Source: Pteria penguin
Lineage: Eukaryota; Mollusca; Bivalvia; Pterioida; Pteriidae
Reading direction: 5' to 3'
Length of the DNA stretch: 64,000 nucleotides
Assembly: GCA_035048485.1 (NCBI GenBank)
Contig: CM068581.1
Coordinates: 8,259,430-8,323,429 of the forward strand
Part shown: one piece after another, positions 44,966 through 55,348 of the stretch
Layout of the letters: each line of letters starts with the position of its first letter
How positions within the stretch are numbered: the stretch's first letter is position 1
Notes under the pieces: generated by a model
The model's input: only the letters and a program-made list of their open reading frames with translations
The model's database searches: none
Told to the model about the DNA's origin: nothing
Translations under genes and position numbers: made by a program

Positions 44966-45086
44966 ATTTACATCCTGTGAAGAGATTTCAATACATCACT
45001 TAAGTTATGTACTGGAGGTGGGTGATCAGGAAATACAGAGATCGGTTCTGTGGTACGAGATTGAGATGAAAAGAAGTTATTCAAAA

Positions 45087-45264
45087 GATCATCAGTAATC
45101 TGAACATCTTCATCAGATCATCAGTAATCTGAACATCTTCATCAGATCATCAGTAATCTGAACATCTTCATCAGATCATCAGTAATCTGAACATCTTCAT
45201 CAGATCATCAGTAATCTGAACATCTTCAACAGATCATCAGTAATCTGAACATCTTCATCAGATC
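45087..45264 (+). repeat. 29-bp tandem repeat, six copies, inside the LINE
   Basis: Unit gatcatcagtaatctgaaca plus tcttcatca, almost invariant. The flanking LINE codons make this a local expansion of LINE sequence. Confidence 0.95.
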
Positions 45265-45564
45265 GAATACAGTTTATGCCATTAGATTTGTTTGATATGC
45301 AACCTACTTGTTTGACCAACCTCCACCAATCTTTGCTGGCAAATTTATTACTTATTATTTTCTTACGAATATTTTCTTGAACATTCCAATCCACTTCAGA
45401 CAATATTTTTCTATATTCATCATAATTGCCTCTTTCGTAAAGCCATATCTTCCTCTTAAAACAAGATGTTTTTCTTTAACCAGACAAACTAAGGGCAGTG
45501 GTCACGTATGTTTATATCAAGAAAAGGTTCAACTGAGTCACAATAGACAACATTATTGGGAGTA

Positions 45565-45867
45565 TTAGTAATCATAAGATCTATGTGTAGAAGATGTCTC
45601 AGTAAATGAAGTAGGTTGATTAACAAGTTGAGTAAATCCAAATTTGTTCAAGATTTGTTTAATTTTTGTGTCAGTTGGACGTAAGGGAGCAACCATTTGA
45701 TTTTTAGGGGGGGGAGGCAGGAAGACTTTGCAAAAAAAGGTCCGGGTCAAATTTGGGGGGGGGGGGAAATATAACAATTGTCAATTAATAAATAAAAAAA
45801 AATAATCCGGCTCTGAAACTTGGCCAAAAAAAAAAACCCATTTAGGCCGATGAAAGTCTTCCTGGCA

Positions 45868-45899
<32 letters not shown>

Positions 45900-46450
45900 A
45901 TCAAATGGTTGCTCCCTATTGGTTTTCATTGAAATCTCCTGTTATGAAAATGTTTTCAATGTGTGTATCGTTGGCAAGTTCGAGTGATTGTTCGAGTTGA
46001 TCCTATAAAATATATGAACTGTTTGGAGGTCTATAAAAGGTACCAGTCAAATAATTCTTATTATTGACCTCTATCCAAACGCATTCAACACTTATTATTT
46101 CTAGGTCACACCGACGCTTACAACACAGGATATTTTTAGAATACACAACGACATCCCCGCCTGGCCTGTCAGCTCTGTTACACCTGAAAGGTTCATTAAA
46201 CCTGTCTAGCAAAATATCGGAATTATTTCCCGGTGAAGCCAGCTCTCTGTGAAAGATATCAAAATTGTCAAATTGACGTTAATAACATCACGCTTAGGTA
46301 GAAAGCTTTGGACACTTAATAGAATCGACAAGTGCGATTTTAAATCATTCATAAGTTTATCGTATGTGTAACACCGAAAAAGTTTATCATCATTTATTGT
46401 GTTACAGAATATATTGACAATGATCTGAAATAACATACAAACCAATGATA
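45565..46450 (-). pseudogene. LINE APE endonuclease domain
   Basis: Minus-strand segments in order: FTESWLHREII (46445-46206), then NEPFRCNRADRPGGDVVVYS and VECVWIEVNNKNYLTGTFYR/PPNSS (46212-46003). IFITGDFNEN follows at about 45925, and after the MITE come TDTKIKQILNKFGFTQLVNQ and PTSFTET (45777-45565). RPGG, YRPPNSS and GDFN are hallmarks of APE-type endonucleases that nick the insertion site. The MITE and at least one frameshift inactivate it. Confidence 0.8.
45684..45917. mobile_element. MITE inserted in the LINE endonuclease
   Basis: Near-perfect inverted ends agggagcaaccatttgattt plus ttagggggg, mirrored to 45917. It interrupts the LINE between GDFNEN and TDTKIK. The interior has poly-G, A-rich and long poly-C tracts. 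The target duplication is unclear (TA or TWA possible). Confidence 0.85.
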
Positions 46451-47424
46451 CAATAATGCAATTTAAATATCTGAAATGCCAAAAAATTACAATTAATTGC
46501 TATGTCATAGTTGAAAATATTTAATAATTATTTATGAAATCTAAATATTTACTTTCATCAAGACTGTTATCAAATAATTAAATTTACACATTATCAATAA
46601 CAAAAATCTATTACAAACACATACCCTAAGCAAGGAAACAATGTGACGTAACAGCCTCTGTAAATCTCATGCACACTGATATCCTATCATACCAAAATAC
46701 AAAGTGATGCAAATAAATGGTAAATATTGCATTTATAAAATATATATATATACTAGGGCAGATCATAACATAACTATGAACATGGACGGACGTACTTGGT
46801 ATGGACAAGCGACAGACTTACAACTATCACAAGATAGCACAAACAACATGTCATTATAATCTGACTAGTGCGAACGAAATACTACTCTTCACTTGACTGG
46901 ACATACAAGAGAGTATACTGTACACGATAATATAAAGGACGGACGATATGTAGAAGAAAGGACATGTCTTTCATACTAGATATGTGATATGTACATAATG
47001 GGCAAAATAAAGCTCAGTATCGGAGGACTACATGGATACATGATATCATGGGAAATATAGTTTATATACACCATTCAAATCTTGCAATCACACCATGAAT
47101 ATCACTTACAAATGCTTCCGTACTCATTTACAATATTACTGCAAGTAGTAGGCAAATAATCGAAAAGTTTCCAGGAAACAATCCTTCCCGATCTCTCCAT
47201 AAAAATGGCATTCCTTTGTTCTCCTTGTTTATGTGTAATTGATCAATGAAATTACAAGATATTTCACATCAAAACTTATATGAAATATCATTCTAATTAC
47301 ATCAAAAATATAATCTGATTGATACAGTATTATATATGATAAACATATGAATTAATAACTATTACTTAAACTACAATAAAGTTACAATCACAATATGACT
47401 TAAAGGTAAATTACAGTTAAGTAC
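46451..47424. other. No recognisable feature
   Basis: AT-rich, with a short (TA)n at 46741. Possibly old LINE 5' sequence, but no motif supports that. Confidence 0.35.
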
Positions 47425-48039
47425 TCACATCAAAGAAGCAGTATTCAAGTGGATAAGACCGTAGATCTCAAATCTCAACAACTCATGGACGACTGCCTCT
47501 GTATCTTCTCGATCCTCCGGCACACCGAAGATTCGCACACAGCTGCGGCGGCTGTATATTTCCAAGTCGTCGATTTGCTGACGGAGGATGTTGTTCTCGT
47601 CCGCCAAGGTGTCATAGGCCGTCTTTAGTAGAGCTATCTCTTCCTCAATCCTCATGTTGAGCCTGTCCACTGTAGCATTCACCTCGTCGACCATCATACG
47701 TTTGACGACTAAGGCTAGGGGTTAATGTCAGTGTCAGACATAGGAGACATGTTATGAGGCGGTGGATTGAGTGGATAAGCGTACTGGGGCTGGTATGGCG
47801 CACTTGGCTGGAACGATCCGAAGTGACCTTGGGTCTCCGCCATACATGTTGCCCAAACCAATATGGCGGAGACCCAAGGTCACTTCGGATCGTTCCAAAC
47901 CAATATGGAACGATCCGAAGTGACCTTGGGTCTCCGCCATATTGGTTTGGACAACGTCCGAGTAGCATGGACTACCTGTTTCCCTAGATTTCTTTTGAGC
48001 CTGGGTGGACGATGATGAGGGAGTGCTGGTACTGTTCAT
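47425..48039 (-). pseudogene. LINE ORF1-like protein remnant with coiled coil
   Basis: On the minus strand it starts at 48039 with a Ser/Thr-rich N terminus (MNSTSTPSSSSTQAQKKSRE), broken by the inverted duplication at 47811-47950. The frame 47697-47425 gives a heptad-rich coiled coil (VDEVNATVDRLNMRIEEEIA ... ILRQQIDDL), then EIYSRRSCVRIFGVPEDRED. The last segment matches the junction between coiled coil and RRM in L1-type ORF1 proteins (xYSRRxxVRIxGVP), which bind element RNA. The RRM is cut off at about 47440. Frameshifts lie around 47715. Its RT partner is not adjacent on this strand. Confidence 0.65.
47811..47950. repeat. Triple alternating inverted repeat in ORF1
   Basis: The block ggaacgatccgaagtgacct plus tgggtctccgccat occurs direct (47811), inverted (about 47860-47898) and direct again (about 47907-47945). 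The last two form a ~39-bp perfect hairpin with a 9-base spacer. Confidence 0.95.
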
Positions 48040-48042
48040 GGC

Positions 48043-48285
48043 TATATTCTGTTATTTGCCTCGCTCTCTCCAAGTATATTTACAATGTCTCGGTTTTTTC
48101 CCTGTATGATACGGAATAAAGCAAATGGAAATAAGTAAAAAGTTTTCAAATATGCTGTTTTAGTCAAATAGACATCAATTATTAGACTATATTCTGTTAT
48201 TTGCCCCGCTCTCTGTAAGTATATTTACAATGTCTCGTTTTATTCCATATAATATGGAATAAAGCAAATGGAAATTAATAGAACA
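48043..48285 (+). repeat. 145-bp tandem duplication
   Basis: tatattctgttatttgccyc to ggaataaagcaaatggaaat occurs at 48043 and again at 48188, with a few substitutions. It lies directly upstream (minus sense) of the ORF1 remnant and could be its duplicated 5' region. Confidence 0.85.
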
Positions 48286-48291
48286 GGGCCG

Positions 48292-48972
48292 CTACAATAG
48301 AATAGAACGAGCCCGTAGTACTTGTCAGTTTTGCCCCCAAAATACTCTTGAAGATGAATTTCATTTTGTCCTTGTCTGCCCCCAATATGCCCAGCTACGC
48401 AGATCTTATATATAAGAAATATTACTGGACTAGACCTTCTGTCTTTAAACTTGTTCAGTTGTTCAGTTTGAACAATAGAAAACAGTTGCGCAACCTAGCA
48501 ATTTTCTTGCGCAAGGCAACTGCACAGAGAAATATGTAATATTGCGAGTTACGTCCCTTATATACAATTACACGCCCATTTCGAAGTATGATCATAAACT
48601 ATTCCCACGCCTGCTCACCCCGAATGTTGGTCTGTTGGTTTGTGTGTCGATGCCGTCTAATATTACGCGCATTGTTGGACGGGGTCGGCGCATGGATTGA
48701 CACACGAAGACCCAGGAGCCTGTGGTCAACATGTTTAATTAACAAATTTCGTATATGCATTTAATATGTATTCATGTTTTCAGTGAATCTCCACACATGT
48801 TCATCATATTACATCTCTCAAATCGCTCAATGTGTGATATTTTTGTCTAAAACACCTCTGTTGATTATGTATTGTGATTACTTTTGAATATATATAATTT
48901 ATAACATTGTCATATTATGTTATATGCATATAAACCAGATGGTTTTTTGCCAATAAACTATACTATACTATA
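48292..48972 (+). pseudogene. 5'-truncated LINE tail with 3' UTR
   Basis: The plus strand reads STCQFCPQNTLEDEFHFVLV then CPQYAQLRR, a stop, and in the same region YYWTRPSVFKLVQLFSLNNR to ATAQRNM and a stop at 48540. A ~430-bp 3' UTR ends aataaactatactatactat at 48972. This Cys/His domain and PSVFKL motif match the other LINE tails in the window. Structural truncation at the 5' end is typical of LINE insertions. Confidence 0.8.
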
Positions 48973-49170
48973 GTGGCTAAACAGAATCATGTTCAGGGCA
49001 CTCACAAAATTATATTACGGTTGACATACATGGACCCTTGGATTCCAGACATCTCCTGTTTGAATAGTTACACAACAAATGCCCATAACAAAAGCGATAT
49101 AAATAGATGGAAAATATAAAGATATTTCGAAGAAATCCTCCATTAGGAAGTCCGGTACATAAAAAGTAAA

Positions 49171-49259
49171 GGAACACAAACACTCTGTATTGCAAATTTT
49201 CGGCCTAACAATCAATGGTCGTGAGGCCGAAAATTTGCAATACAGAGTGTTTGTGTTCC
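49171..49259. repeat. 36-bp perfect inverted repeat with 17-base loop
   Basis: Arms 49171-49206 and 49224-49259 are exact reverse complements (ggaacacaaacactctgtat...). One arm is also found at 28486-28530. Confidence 0.95.
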
Positions 49260-49577
49260 CTTACCTAAATATATTTCAATCGAATTGTCTTTTGTAGTGT
49301 ACATGGTTTCCGATAAACAGCCTGTCGTAGAAAATGTAAGTATATGTCAAAGTTAGAGTTCAGTTTATGAGAGATATTTCTCACAATTTATTTCCTTTAT
49401 TTCCTTTACGAGGGAAGTTGTTCTTAGGTACTGCGTGTTTGGTTTGTACCTTGTACTTGTAATTATAAATTCTCCCGGTACATCTCTAACTCTTCTAGAA
49501 CTACACTTTTAAAGGTCAAAGTCTTGTAGAACATTCAATGACAGAGGAAGGTAAGACACATACTGGTATGTAAGATT
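49260..49577. other. Upstream region of the GPCR gene
   Basis: No TATA box or upstream coding exon was recognised in the 318 bases before the start codon. The 5' UTR may contain a distant exon. Confidence 0.3.
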
Positions 49578-50771
49578 ATGGATAATTATACGAAAAAAAT
49601 CGACACATTTGATAAAAATAATCTGAGTATATTTTTGGACCGTTTGCCACATACCGTATTTGTGGCAGTGCTATCTCTGTTTGGACTATTAGGCAATATA
49701 ACAACACTTATACTGATACAGAAAATGCATAACAAGCGTCCAAGATGGCGACATGATCGGTCCTTCATTCAAGCTTTAGCCTGGACGGACATGTTTGCCC
49801 TGATACACATGGTAGTGTCGACCACTGTGGAAAGCAGGTTCTCAATAAACTATCCCATCGACTCTTTGTGCAGATATTGGTTCTTCAACGCCTTACTGAC
49901 ACAAGAATTGTCTGTAGGAATTATCTTGCTCATTGCATTCCACCGACATCGACTGATCTGCAAATCATCTAAAACTCCCATAAATACACAACAAAAGAGG
50001 AAAGCAGTTGGAATCGCGTGTGTGTTGGCAACTTTGATTTGTGTACCAGTTCTATTCATAGGTGGTAGTCCCGACACTATTGTCAGCATTAACGGTATAA
50101 ATGTGACAATATCAAACTGTAATTTACCCACCGGTATTTCTACCATTGTGTACCTGTCGGCGTATTCCGTTATTCACATGACTGTAGTGTCAATTGGGGC
50201 TGCTTTCTTTATAAAGATAGGGAAAGTAATTTTCGAGAAAACGCGATCTCGATCAAATGCATACCAATTCCATGCCTCAAAAATGGACGATGTCTCGGTT
50301 GACAACACAAATGACCAACCCGCATCAGTAAGTGATAATCATGAATCAGAGCTATCAGAGGAAATGCCCGTCAACAAAAGGGAATGCTATTTTTCCGAAA
50401 CTGTGTTATCCAACAACCAGATGATTGAAACTAAAGGAAACGTACATATTAGAAACAATAATGGATCAACAGTCCGCAGAGCACGCAAATCAAAGCAAAG
50501 AAACGTAAGAAGTAATTTTATGCGTATGTTTGGGGCAATTTTTGTGTTGAATATAATAGCTACATCATCCCAGGGACTGTTCCGGACTCTCTCGGTATTC
50601 GCACCGCACTTTAAATTCCAAATCAATGGAATCCTGCTGTTCCTATATCTATTTATCGAGCGTGGAAGTGTTCTTGTTCATGTTGTTAATCCTTTTATCT
50701 TTATTTTACTCGATTTAGAATTAAGAAGAGAAGCTGTCCGTTTGATTCGCGCATATCGAAGTGCCTCTTAA
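49578..50771 (+). CDS. Class A (rhodopsin-like) G-protein-coupled receptor
   Basis: A 397-residue uninterrupted single-exon frame. Seven hydrophobic segments fit a 7TM receptor: TM1 about 25-48 (GLLGN, N40), TM2 about 63-84 (LAWTD, D71), TM3 about 104-126, TM4 about 143-162, TM5 about 187-214, TM6 about 316-340, TM7 about 350-378. C98 and C181 would form the usual disulphide. The DRY position reads HRH (122-124) with the Arg kept, and NPxxY reads NPFIF (371-375). TM6 lacks the CWxP motif. The third intracellular loop (about 220-312) is long, polar and acidic, then basic. NVT at 175 could be glycosylated. The ligand is unknown; a peptide receptor is plausible. It is the largest intact gene here, with no close gene neighbours. 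Confidence 0.9.
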   Translation: MDNYTKKIDTFDKNNLSIFLDRLPHTVFVAVLSLFGLLGNITTLILIQKMHNKRPRWRHDRSFIQALAWTDMFALIHMVVSTTVESRFSINYPIDSLCRYWFFNALLTQELSVGIILLIAFHRHRLICKSSKTPINTQQKRKAVGIACVLATLICVPVLFIGGSPDTIVSINGINVTISNCNLPTGISTIVYLSAYSVIHMTVVSIGAAFFIKIGKVIFEKTRSRSNAYQFHASKMDDVSVDNTNDQPASVSDNHESELSEEMPVNKRECYFSETVLSNNQMIETKGNVHIRNNNGSTVRRARKSKQRNVRSNFMRMFGAIFVLNIIATSSQGLFRTLSVFAPHFKFQINGILLFLYLFIERGSVLVHVVNPFIFILLDLELRREAVRLIRAYRSAS

Positions 50772-50965
50772 TATTCCATATTTCTTAACTCTTTATTTTG
50801 AACATTGTGCTTAACATCTTGAGACAAATAAGGCTTATAAATGGTTTCCTTTAAATCTGATGAATATTTTATGTAAATATAAAAAGGTAGGAATAAGGTT
50901 AAAGATATAGCGTGTATTTGTCTTACTATGTTTTTTTCATTTAATTCTTTAAATTATGATTGAAT
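50772..50965. other. 3' flank of the GPCR gene
   Basis: AT-rich; no canonical AATAAA was found within 190 bases of the stop. Confidence 0.35.
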
Positions 50966-51041
50966 AATTGAATATTGTTTTACGTCAATACACGATTATT
51001 TCACGTATATGTTGACGGCATCTGCCTGATGCATTGCATAG
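50966..51041 (-). mobile_element. SINE family 1, 3' tail fragment
   Basis: ttgttttacgtcaatacac and ggcatctgcctgatgcattg are the inverse of the SINE 3' end. It is cut by the MITE that follows. Confidence 0.75.
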
Positions 51042-51047
51042 AATAAT

Positions 51048-51205
51048 AGGATCTAACACCATGTTCCGGGAGGGACAAAGAAATTTCAATCCGAGTGCCC
51101 ATGCCTATTGATATCCATGACGAGGCTTGTCGAGTCATGGATTTCAATCGGCATGGGCACGAGGATTGAGAATTCTGTCCCTCCCGGAACATGGTGTTTT
51201 GATCC
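51048..51205. mobile_element. Hairpin MITE
   Basis: The element is almost entirely one inverted repeat: aacaccatgttccgggaggg, acaaagaa, caatc, gtgcccatgcc and atccatgac are all mirrored, with a loop near gaggcttgtcga. The arms are about 70 bp and imperfect. Confidence 0.8.
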
Positions 51206-51904
51206 TTTTTCTCACATTTTCCCCTTTTCACTTTTGGTACCGGAAGTCAAAGAAAGACAAAACCAATAATTACAGACTCGGACCAGTACCCTACGCAAGA
51301 AAAATAAGTCCCTGTGCAAGTTAATTTTTATTGACAATTATAAACAGTATAAAGAAGATTTTCTGTAATAGTTAGATTATTAAACAAGAATTCAAAGTGT
51401 TTATTTTCATAATTATGGTCATGGTGCACACACAAATATTTTAGATTATTCCACTGACCAAAGTACACAACGCGCACTTATTTGAACATGTAGATGCACA
51501 CCGCATGTAAACACTTAGACAGTCAGTGATCATTCTTTTTCATCGCTATCTCAAGAATTTTTAAGCTTGTGTTGATTGTGATAATTTATGACGATATCGA
51601 AACTGCCTCCGTGAATTGATGTGTTATAGATGATATTGTGTATTAGATTCTAGCATGCATTGTCCGAGGCTGACGACAAGGACATGAAACTGATGAGGTA
51701 AAAACATTTGAAGAACATTTTGCATTCGATAGCGATGACCTAGATAAAAGAGACAACATATTGTGTTGCTGATGATCGCTGAGGGTCCTGTAGTTCGTCA
51801 ACTTCCGGTTCAAGCCACACCCACAGGGTGAGATAACAGAGGGTGAGATAGCAAAAGCTTTTCCAGGAAAACATGAAGATTTGCTGTCCTAAATGTGAGA
51901 AATT
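51206..51904. other. No recognisable feature
   Basis: AT-rich spacer. Confidence 0.4.
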
Positions 51905-52052
51905 TCTACCTTTGCAACGGACCCACCCGAAGCAGTGAGAGATCTTTTACGTGCCACGCTTACCGTGACACAAAAGACAGAACACAGGTGCGGCAAACCC
52001 GGGACCTCTCGATCACGAGCCGAGTACCTTATCCACTAGGCCACACCAGCTT
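51905..52052 (-). mobile_element. SINE family 1, head fragment
   Basis: The inverse reads gctggtgtggcctagtggat (A box) and ggtcccgggtttgcc (diverged B box), then the body ggtgggtccgttgcaaagg. The tail is missing. Confidence 0.8.
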
Positions 52053-52846
52053 AAATTCTTAATGTCAAAGACTATGGAATTCCTGAACCAACATGGTTTT
52101 TGAGAATTTCATTTTGCGTTTTGCGAACATCAATTGCAAAAATTAAATAGGATGGCTTGTATCTATTTTGTATATATTATTTCTTAATGTCAACTGGGTT
52201 TTTTTTTTCTTGACAATATTAAGCAAAGAAGAGAGCCTGTAAGGCGTACTTTACTTTCTAAGCATAGAACAGTTTATAGTGTCTGAGATGGTGTTTTTAT
52301 ATGCTTTCAAAAACCATCTATTCTTGAATCGACATGCTTTTTTTTGCAAATTGCATCTTGCGTTTTGCGAATTGTGTTTTGTAAACTGTAAACATTAATT
52401 GCAAAAACCTCACATTTTGTGATTTCCCATCAAGAATTTTACATGATTGATTGTATCTTTTCTGTATGTGTTATTTTTGCGTGTCAAAAATAAAACACAA
52501 AAGCACAATGTAAGAAAATGCAGAAAAAATAACAAGAAACAAAACACAAAAAGTATATCGGTTCAGAAATTCAATATAAAGACACTTCAGATACATTTTT
52601 ATTTTACATATAAGTTAAGACAAGACGAGATGTGATAAACTGTATTTAAAGTCGTTATGCCATTTGTAACAAGAAACATAAGCTCTAGAGAGCTTTTTGA
52701 CAGACGCAAACATACACATAATAAGCACAATATTTACAGTAAACATCCAATTATCTACATAATCTTCCAAAATGATGATATTAGGCATTTGGCAAGTTAT
52801 TTGGTGTATTTCATAACTATATGTATAGTTGATATATAATTTCTAT
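52053..52846. other. Spacer with an imperfect duplication
   Basis: ttgcgttttgcgaa followed by caattgcaaaaa-type sequence occurs near 52112 and 52350, suggesting an old ~240-bp duplication. No gene. Confidence 0.4.
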
Positions 52847-53034
52847 AGGCGGATTTAGAGGGGAGTTGCAACATCCTCCTCTCCTCGTTTGGTCGGTGAA
52901 TTTTACCAAAAAAGAGGTCATTTTCGACCATATTAGGGCAGCAACCTCCCTTTCCAGACTGAATAGTGCAAAACATTTGTCATAGGAGACTGCACCCCCT
53001 CCCCCCTTTTCAAAAAGTTTTAGATCCGCCTATG
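52847..53034. mobile_element. hAT-like MITE
   Basis: Ends ataggcggatttagagg and tttagatccgcctat, with internal ggtgaattttaccaaaaaag and G/C-rich subterminal tracts. Same family as 22342-22537 and 25585-25738. Confidence 0.8.
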
Positions 53035-53439
53035 ATTTTTGTTGAATAAAATTTGAATCACAGATACAATAATAAATAGAAAAAAAATTTTAAGAGCCCA
53101 AGGTCAAGGTCACAAGGTCAAAAACCCATGGAATAATTTGAAATTCCTGGTCATAAGAAATTGTTATCAACAAAATTAAAGAATTATCACAGTATTACAA
53201 ACATGGATAAGAACATATTTCATAAATATATATATATAAATATGATTAAGAAGCCAAAAGCAACACACTAAATTGAGCATTCAAAAATAAGCAGCATAAA
53301 AATTTTTTTAAGCTAATGCAACAGTAACTGAATGAACAACATAAAAGCTAAGCAAAACACTAGGAAATAAAGCAGCAACCAACAACATGGAAACATGGAA
53401 CAACCAACAAAAATACACAACAAACAAGAATGCACAAAT
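53035..53439. other. No supported gene
   Basis: AT-rich, with three AAGGTCA words at about 53100-53121. Confidence 0.4.
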
Positions 53440-53845
53440 AGTAATAGGTATGCAACAGCAGTGTTGCTATAATGCACTTTTAAAACTAAGAACTAAATGT
53501 TTGAAACCCTATTATTATAGAAGACCATCTGTCTTTAAATTAGTGAAGTTACTCAGCTCTTTTAATTCTAAAGAACTATGTAATCTTGGAAAATTCTTGA
53601 AACATGCTTTTAAATTAAGAAACACATTACATTTATTTTCATGAACGACGCATTGTCATTTTATAATACTATAATATTTCTCAACATTTTTGTCAATAAA
53701 CTTATTCATTGTATAACATCAATATATGTATATATTTATGTTAACCTTAACGTTATCATATGTATTTATATTGTTTGAATAATATTTATGTATATCTATA
53801 AGCATTAATACTTTGGATCAATAAACAATACAATGCAATATTGCA
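53440..53845 (+). pseudogene. 5'-truncated LINE tail
   Basis: The plus-strand frame ending at 53644 carries LRTKCLKPYYYRRPSVFKLV followed by KLLSSFNSKELCNLGKFLKH, the C-terminus of the recurrent LINE family. The 3' UTR ends caataaacaatacaatgcaa near 53840. Truncated in front of the Cys/His domain. Confidence 0.8.
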
Positions 53846-53859
53846 CAGGCTGCATATCT

Positions 53860-54115
53860 AAATAAAGTTGTGAAATGGGAGCTTTCTAGAATTTATTATG
53901 AAGACTATTCCAGAGTAATGGTGCTGCGTACTTGATTCAAAGATAACTTACTATAATTTTATTATGTTGATGTCTTTACTCGTGATACCCGTAAATATCA
54001 GTGTATCTATTTATATTTCTTGTTTTACCACAGAGAGGATCAGTTAGACAAGGATGAACTAAATCATGTAGTATCTTGTAGGTTTCTAGAACCATGGTTC
54101 TTAATTTTCTGACCT
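53860..54115 (-). pseudogene. LINE C-terminal RT fragment (different family)
   Basis: The minus-strand reading LRTMVLETYKILHDLVHPCL, then TDPLCGKTRNINRYTDIYGY, and after frame changes KYAAPLLWNSLHN matches the post-RT region of jockey/CR1-like LINEs. No catalytic motif remains. Confidence 0.65.
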
Positions 54116-54197
54116 GATTTCTAGAACCATCTTCTGACCTTTAAACTTGGCATATTAATTCTGACTACCTATAACTGTCGAGCAACTAGTTAAACCC

Positions 54198-54513
54198 AAT
54201 CATCATCAGTGATTGAAGACAATGAAGATATCAGTTGTTTATTGACAATCATCATCAGTGATTGAAGACAATGAAGATATCAGTTGTTTATTGACAATCC
54301 ACATCAGTGATTGAAGACAATGAAGATATCAGTTGTTTATTGACAATCATCATCAGTGATTGAAGACAATGAAGATATCAGTTGTTTATTGACAATCATC
54401 ATCAGTGATTGAAGACAATGAAGATATCAGTTGTTTATTGACAATCATCATCAGTGATTGAAGACAATGAAGATATCAGTTGTTTATTGACAATCCACAT
54501 CAGTGATTGAAGA
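54198..54513 (+). repeat. 49-bp minisatellite, ~6.4 copies
   Basis: Unit aatcatcatcagtgattgaa, gacaatgaagatatcagttg, tttattgac. Copies are almost identical; two carry aatccacatcagtg. Confidence 0.95.
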
Positions 54514-54696
54514 GTGTTAAAAAGCTACAATAAAAATAGCTTAAAATGTACTAATGGTCTTATCAAAACAAAATTATACAAAATACACATGTACCATACT
54601 TTAAACAATCATAAAAATAATTCTAAATGTGATAAAGTCGTACGTATTACTTAATACAAAATATAAACAATAATAGGAGTTCCAATCAAGCAAAGC

Positions 54697-54967
54697 CTGC
54701 GTGGCCTAGTGGTATCGTGTCGGACTCCTGTTCGGTGGCCGGGGTTCGAGTCCCGTTCTGGTCATGCCGGTGTTCTGTCTTTCGAATGAGACAGTAAAAA
54801 CTGAGGCCCCGTGTCGTGGTATTCATGGCACATTAAAGATCCCTCACTGCTTCGGGTGGGTCCGTTGCAAAGGTCAAAATTTGTATGCCCCGCATCAGGC
54901 AGATGCCGTCACCATATACGTGAAATATTCGTGGTGTGACGTAAAACAAAAATCAATCAATCGATTC
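54697..54967 (+). mobile_element. tRNA-derived SINE, family 1 body with a different head
   Basis: The head gcctgcgtggcctagtggta / tcgtgtcggactcctgttcg / ggttcgagtcccg differs from the other family 1 heads after the A box. From ccggtgttctgtctttcg onward the body and tail match family 1 (cttcgggtgggtccgttgc, catcaggcagatgccgtc, gacgtaaaac, atcaatcaatcg). Confidence 0.88.
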
Positions 54968-55009
54968 AAGAAAAACAGAGAAGATACACCGGTATCTATT
55001 TGCAACATC

Positions 55010-55271
55010 TGACGTCATCCGGAGTTCCACAATTCTAAAAATAGATATAGGCTACTCATGACATGAAGGCAAGTGACGTTAAATGCATGAATCAATACCA
55101 AAATGTCTTTAGAATAATATGCAATTAAAGAAAATAAACTTACATCGTGCCATCGTGAAGATTTACAAGACTCAAGTCCAAGATAATATACATGTGTACA
55201 CTTCAAAAGGAAAGTATGATTTGAAACTAAAAAAAGAAATAAAACTGGTATACAAATATAAGGACATCACA
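55010..55271 (-). mobile_element. Candidate 3' LTR of the BEL/Pao element
   Basis: On the minus strand a polypurine tract (aagacggggag) is followed by TGTGATGTCC at 55271. The 262-bp segment ends ...GATGACGTCA at 55010, giving TG...CA ends. It lies just after the last pol codons. No 5' LTR is present for comparison, so the limits are provisional. Confidence 0.5.
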
Positions 55272-55348
55272 CTCCCCGTCTTATATCGTTCAAGATATAA
55301 CTAAACACAAATAATAAAATGTTATGAACAAATGTACAGATATAGTTC

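Larger units (their letters stand above)
42810..46450 (-). mobile_element. Nearly full-length jockey/CR1-like LINE
   Basis: On the minus strand it has APE endonuclease (46450-45565), linker, RT (about 45000-44165), and C-terminal region (43949-43298), with a 3' UTR to about 42810 (aataaattatg tail). It is interrupted by a MITE at 45684-45917 and a 29-bp tandem repeat at 45087-45264. Several frameshifts make it inactive. ORF1 was not seen upstream. Confidence 0.8.

Noticed and set aside
53100..53121. Three AAGGTCA words resembling nuclear-receptor half sites
   Set aside because: Short, in repeat-rich DNA with no nearby gene; common by chance in molluscan dispersed repeats.
54700..54775. Possible functional tRNA gene
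   Set aside because: A and B boxes are present but it is fused to the SINE body and lacks a proper acceptor stem.
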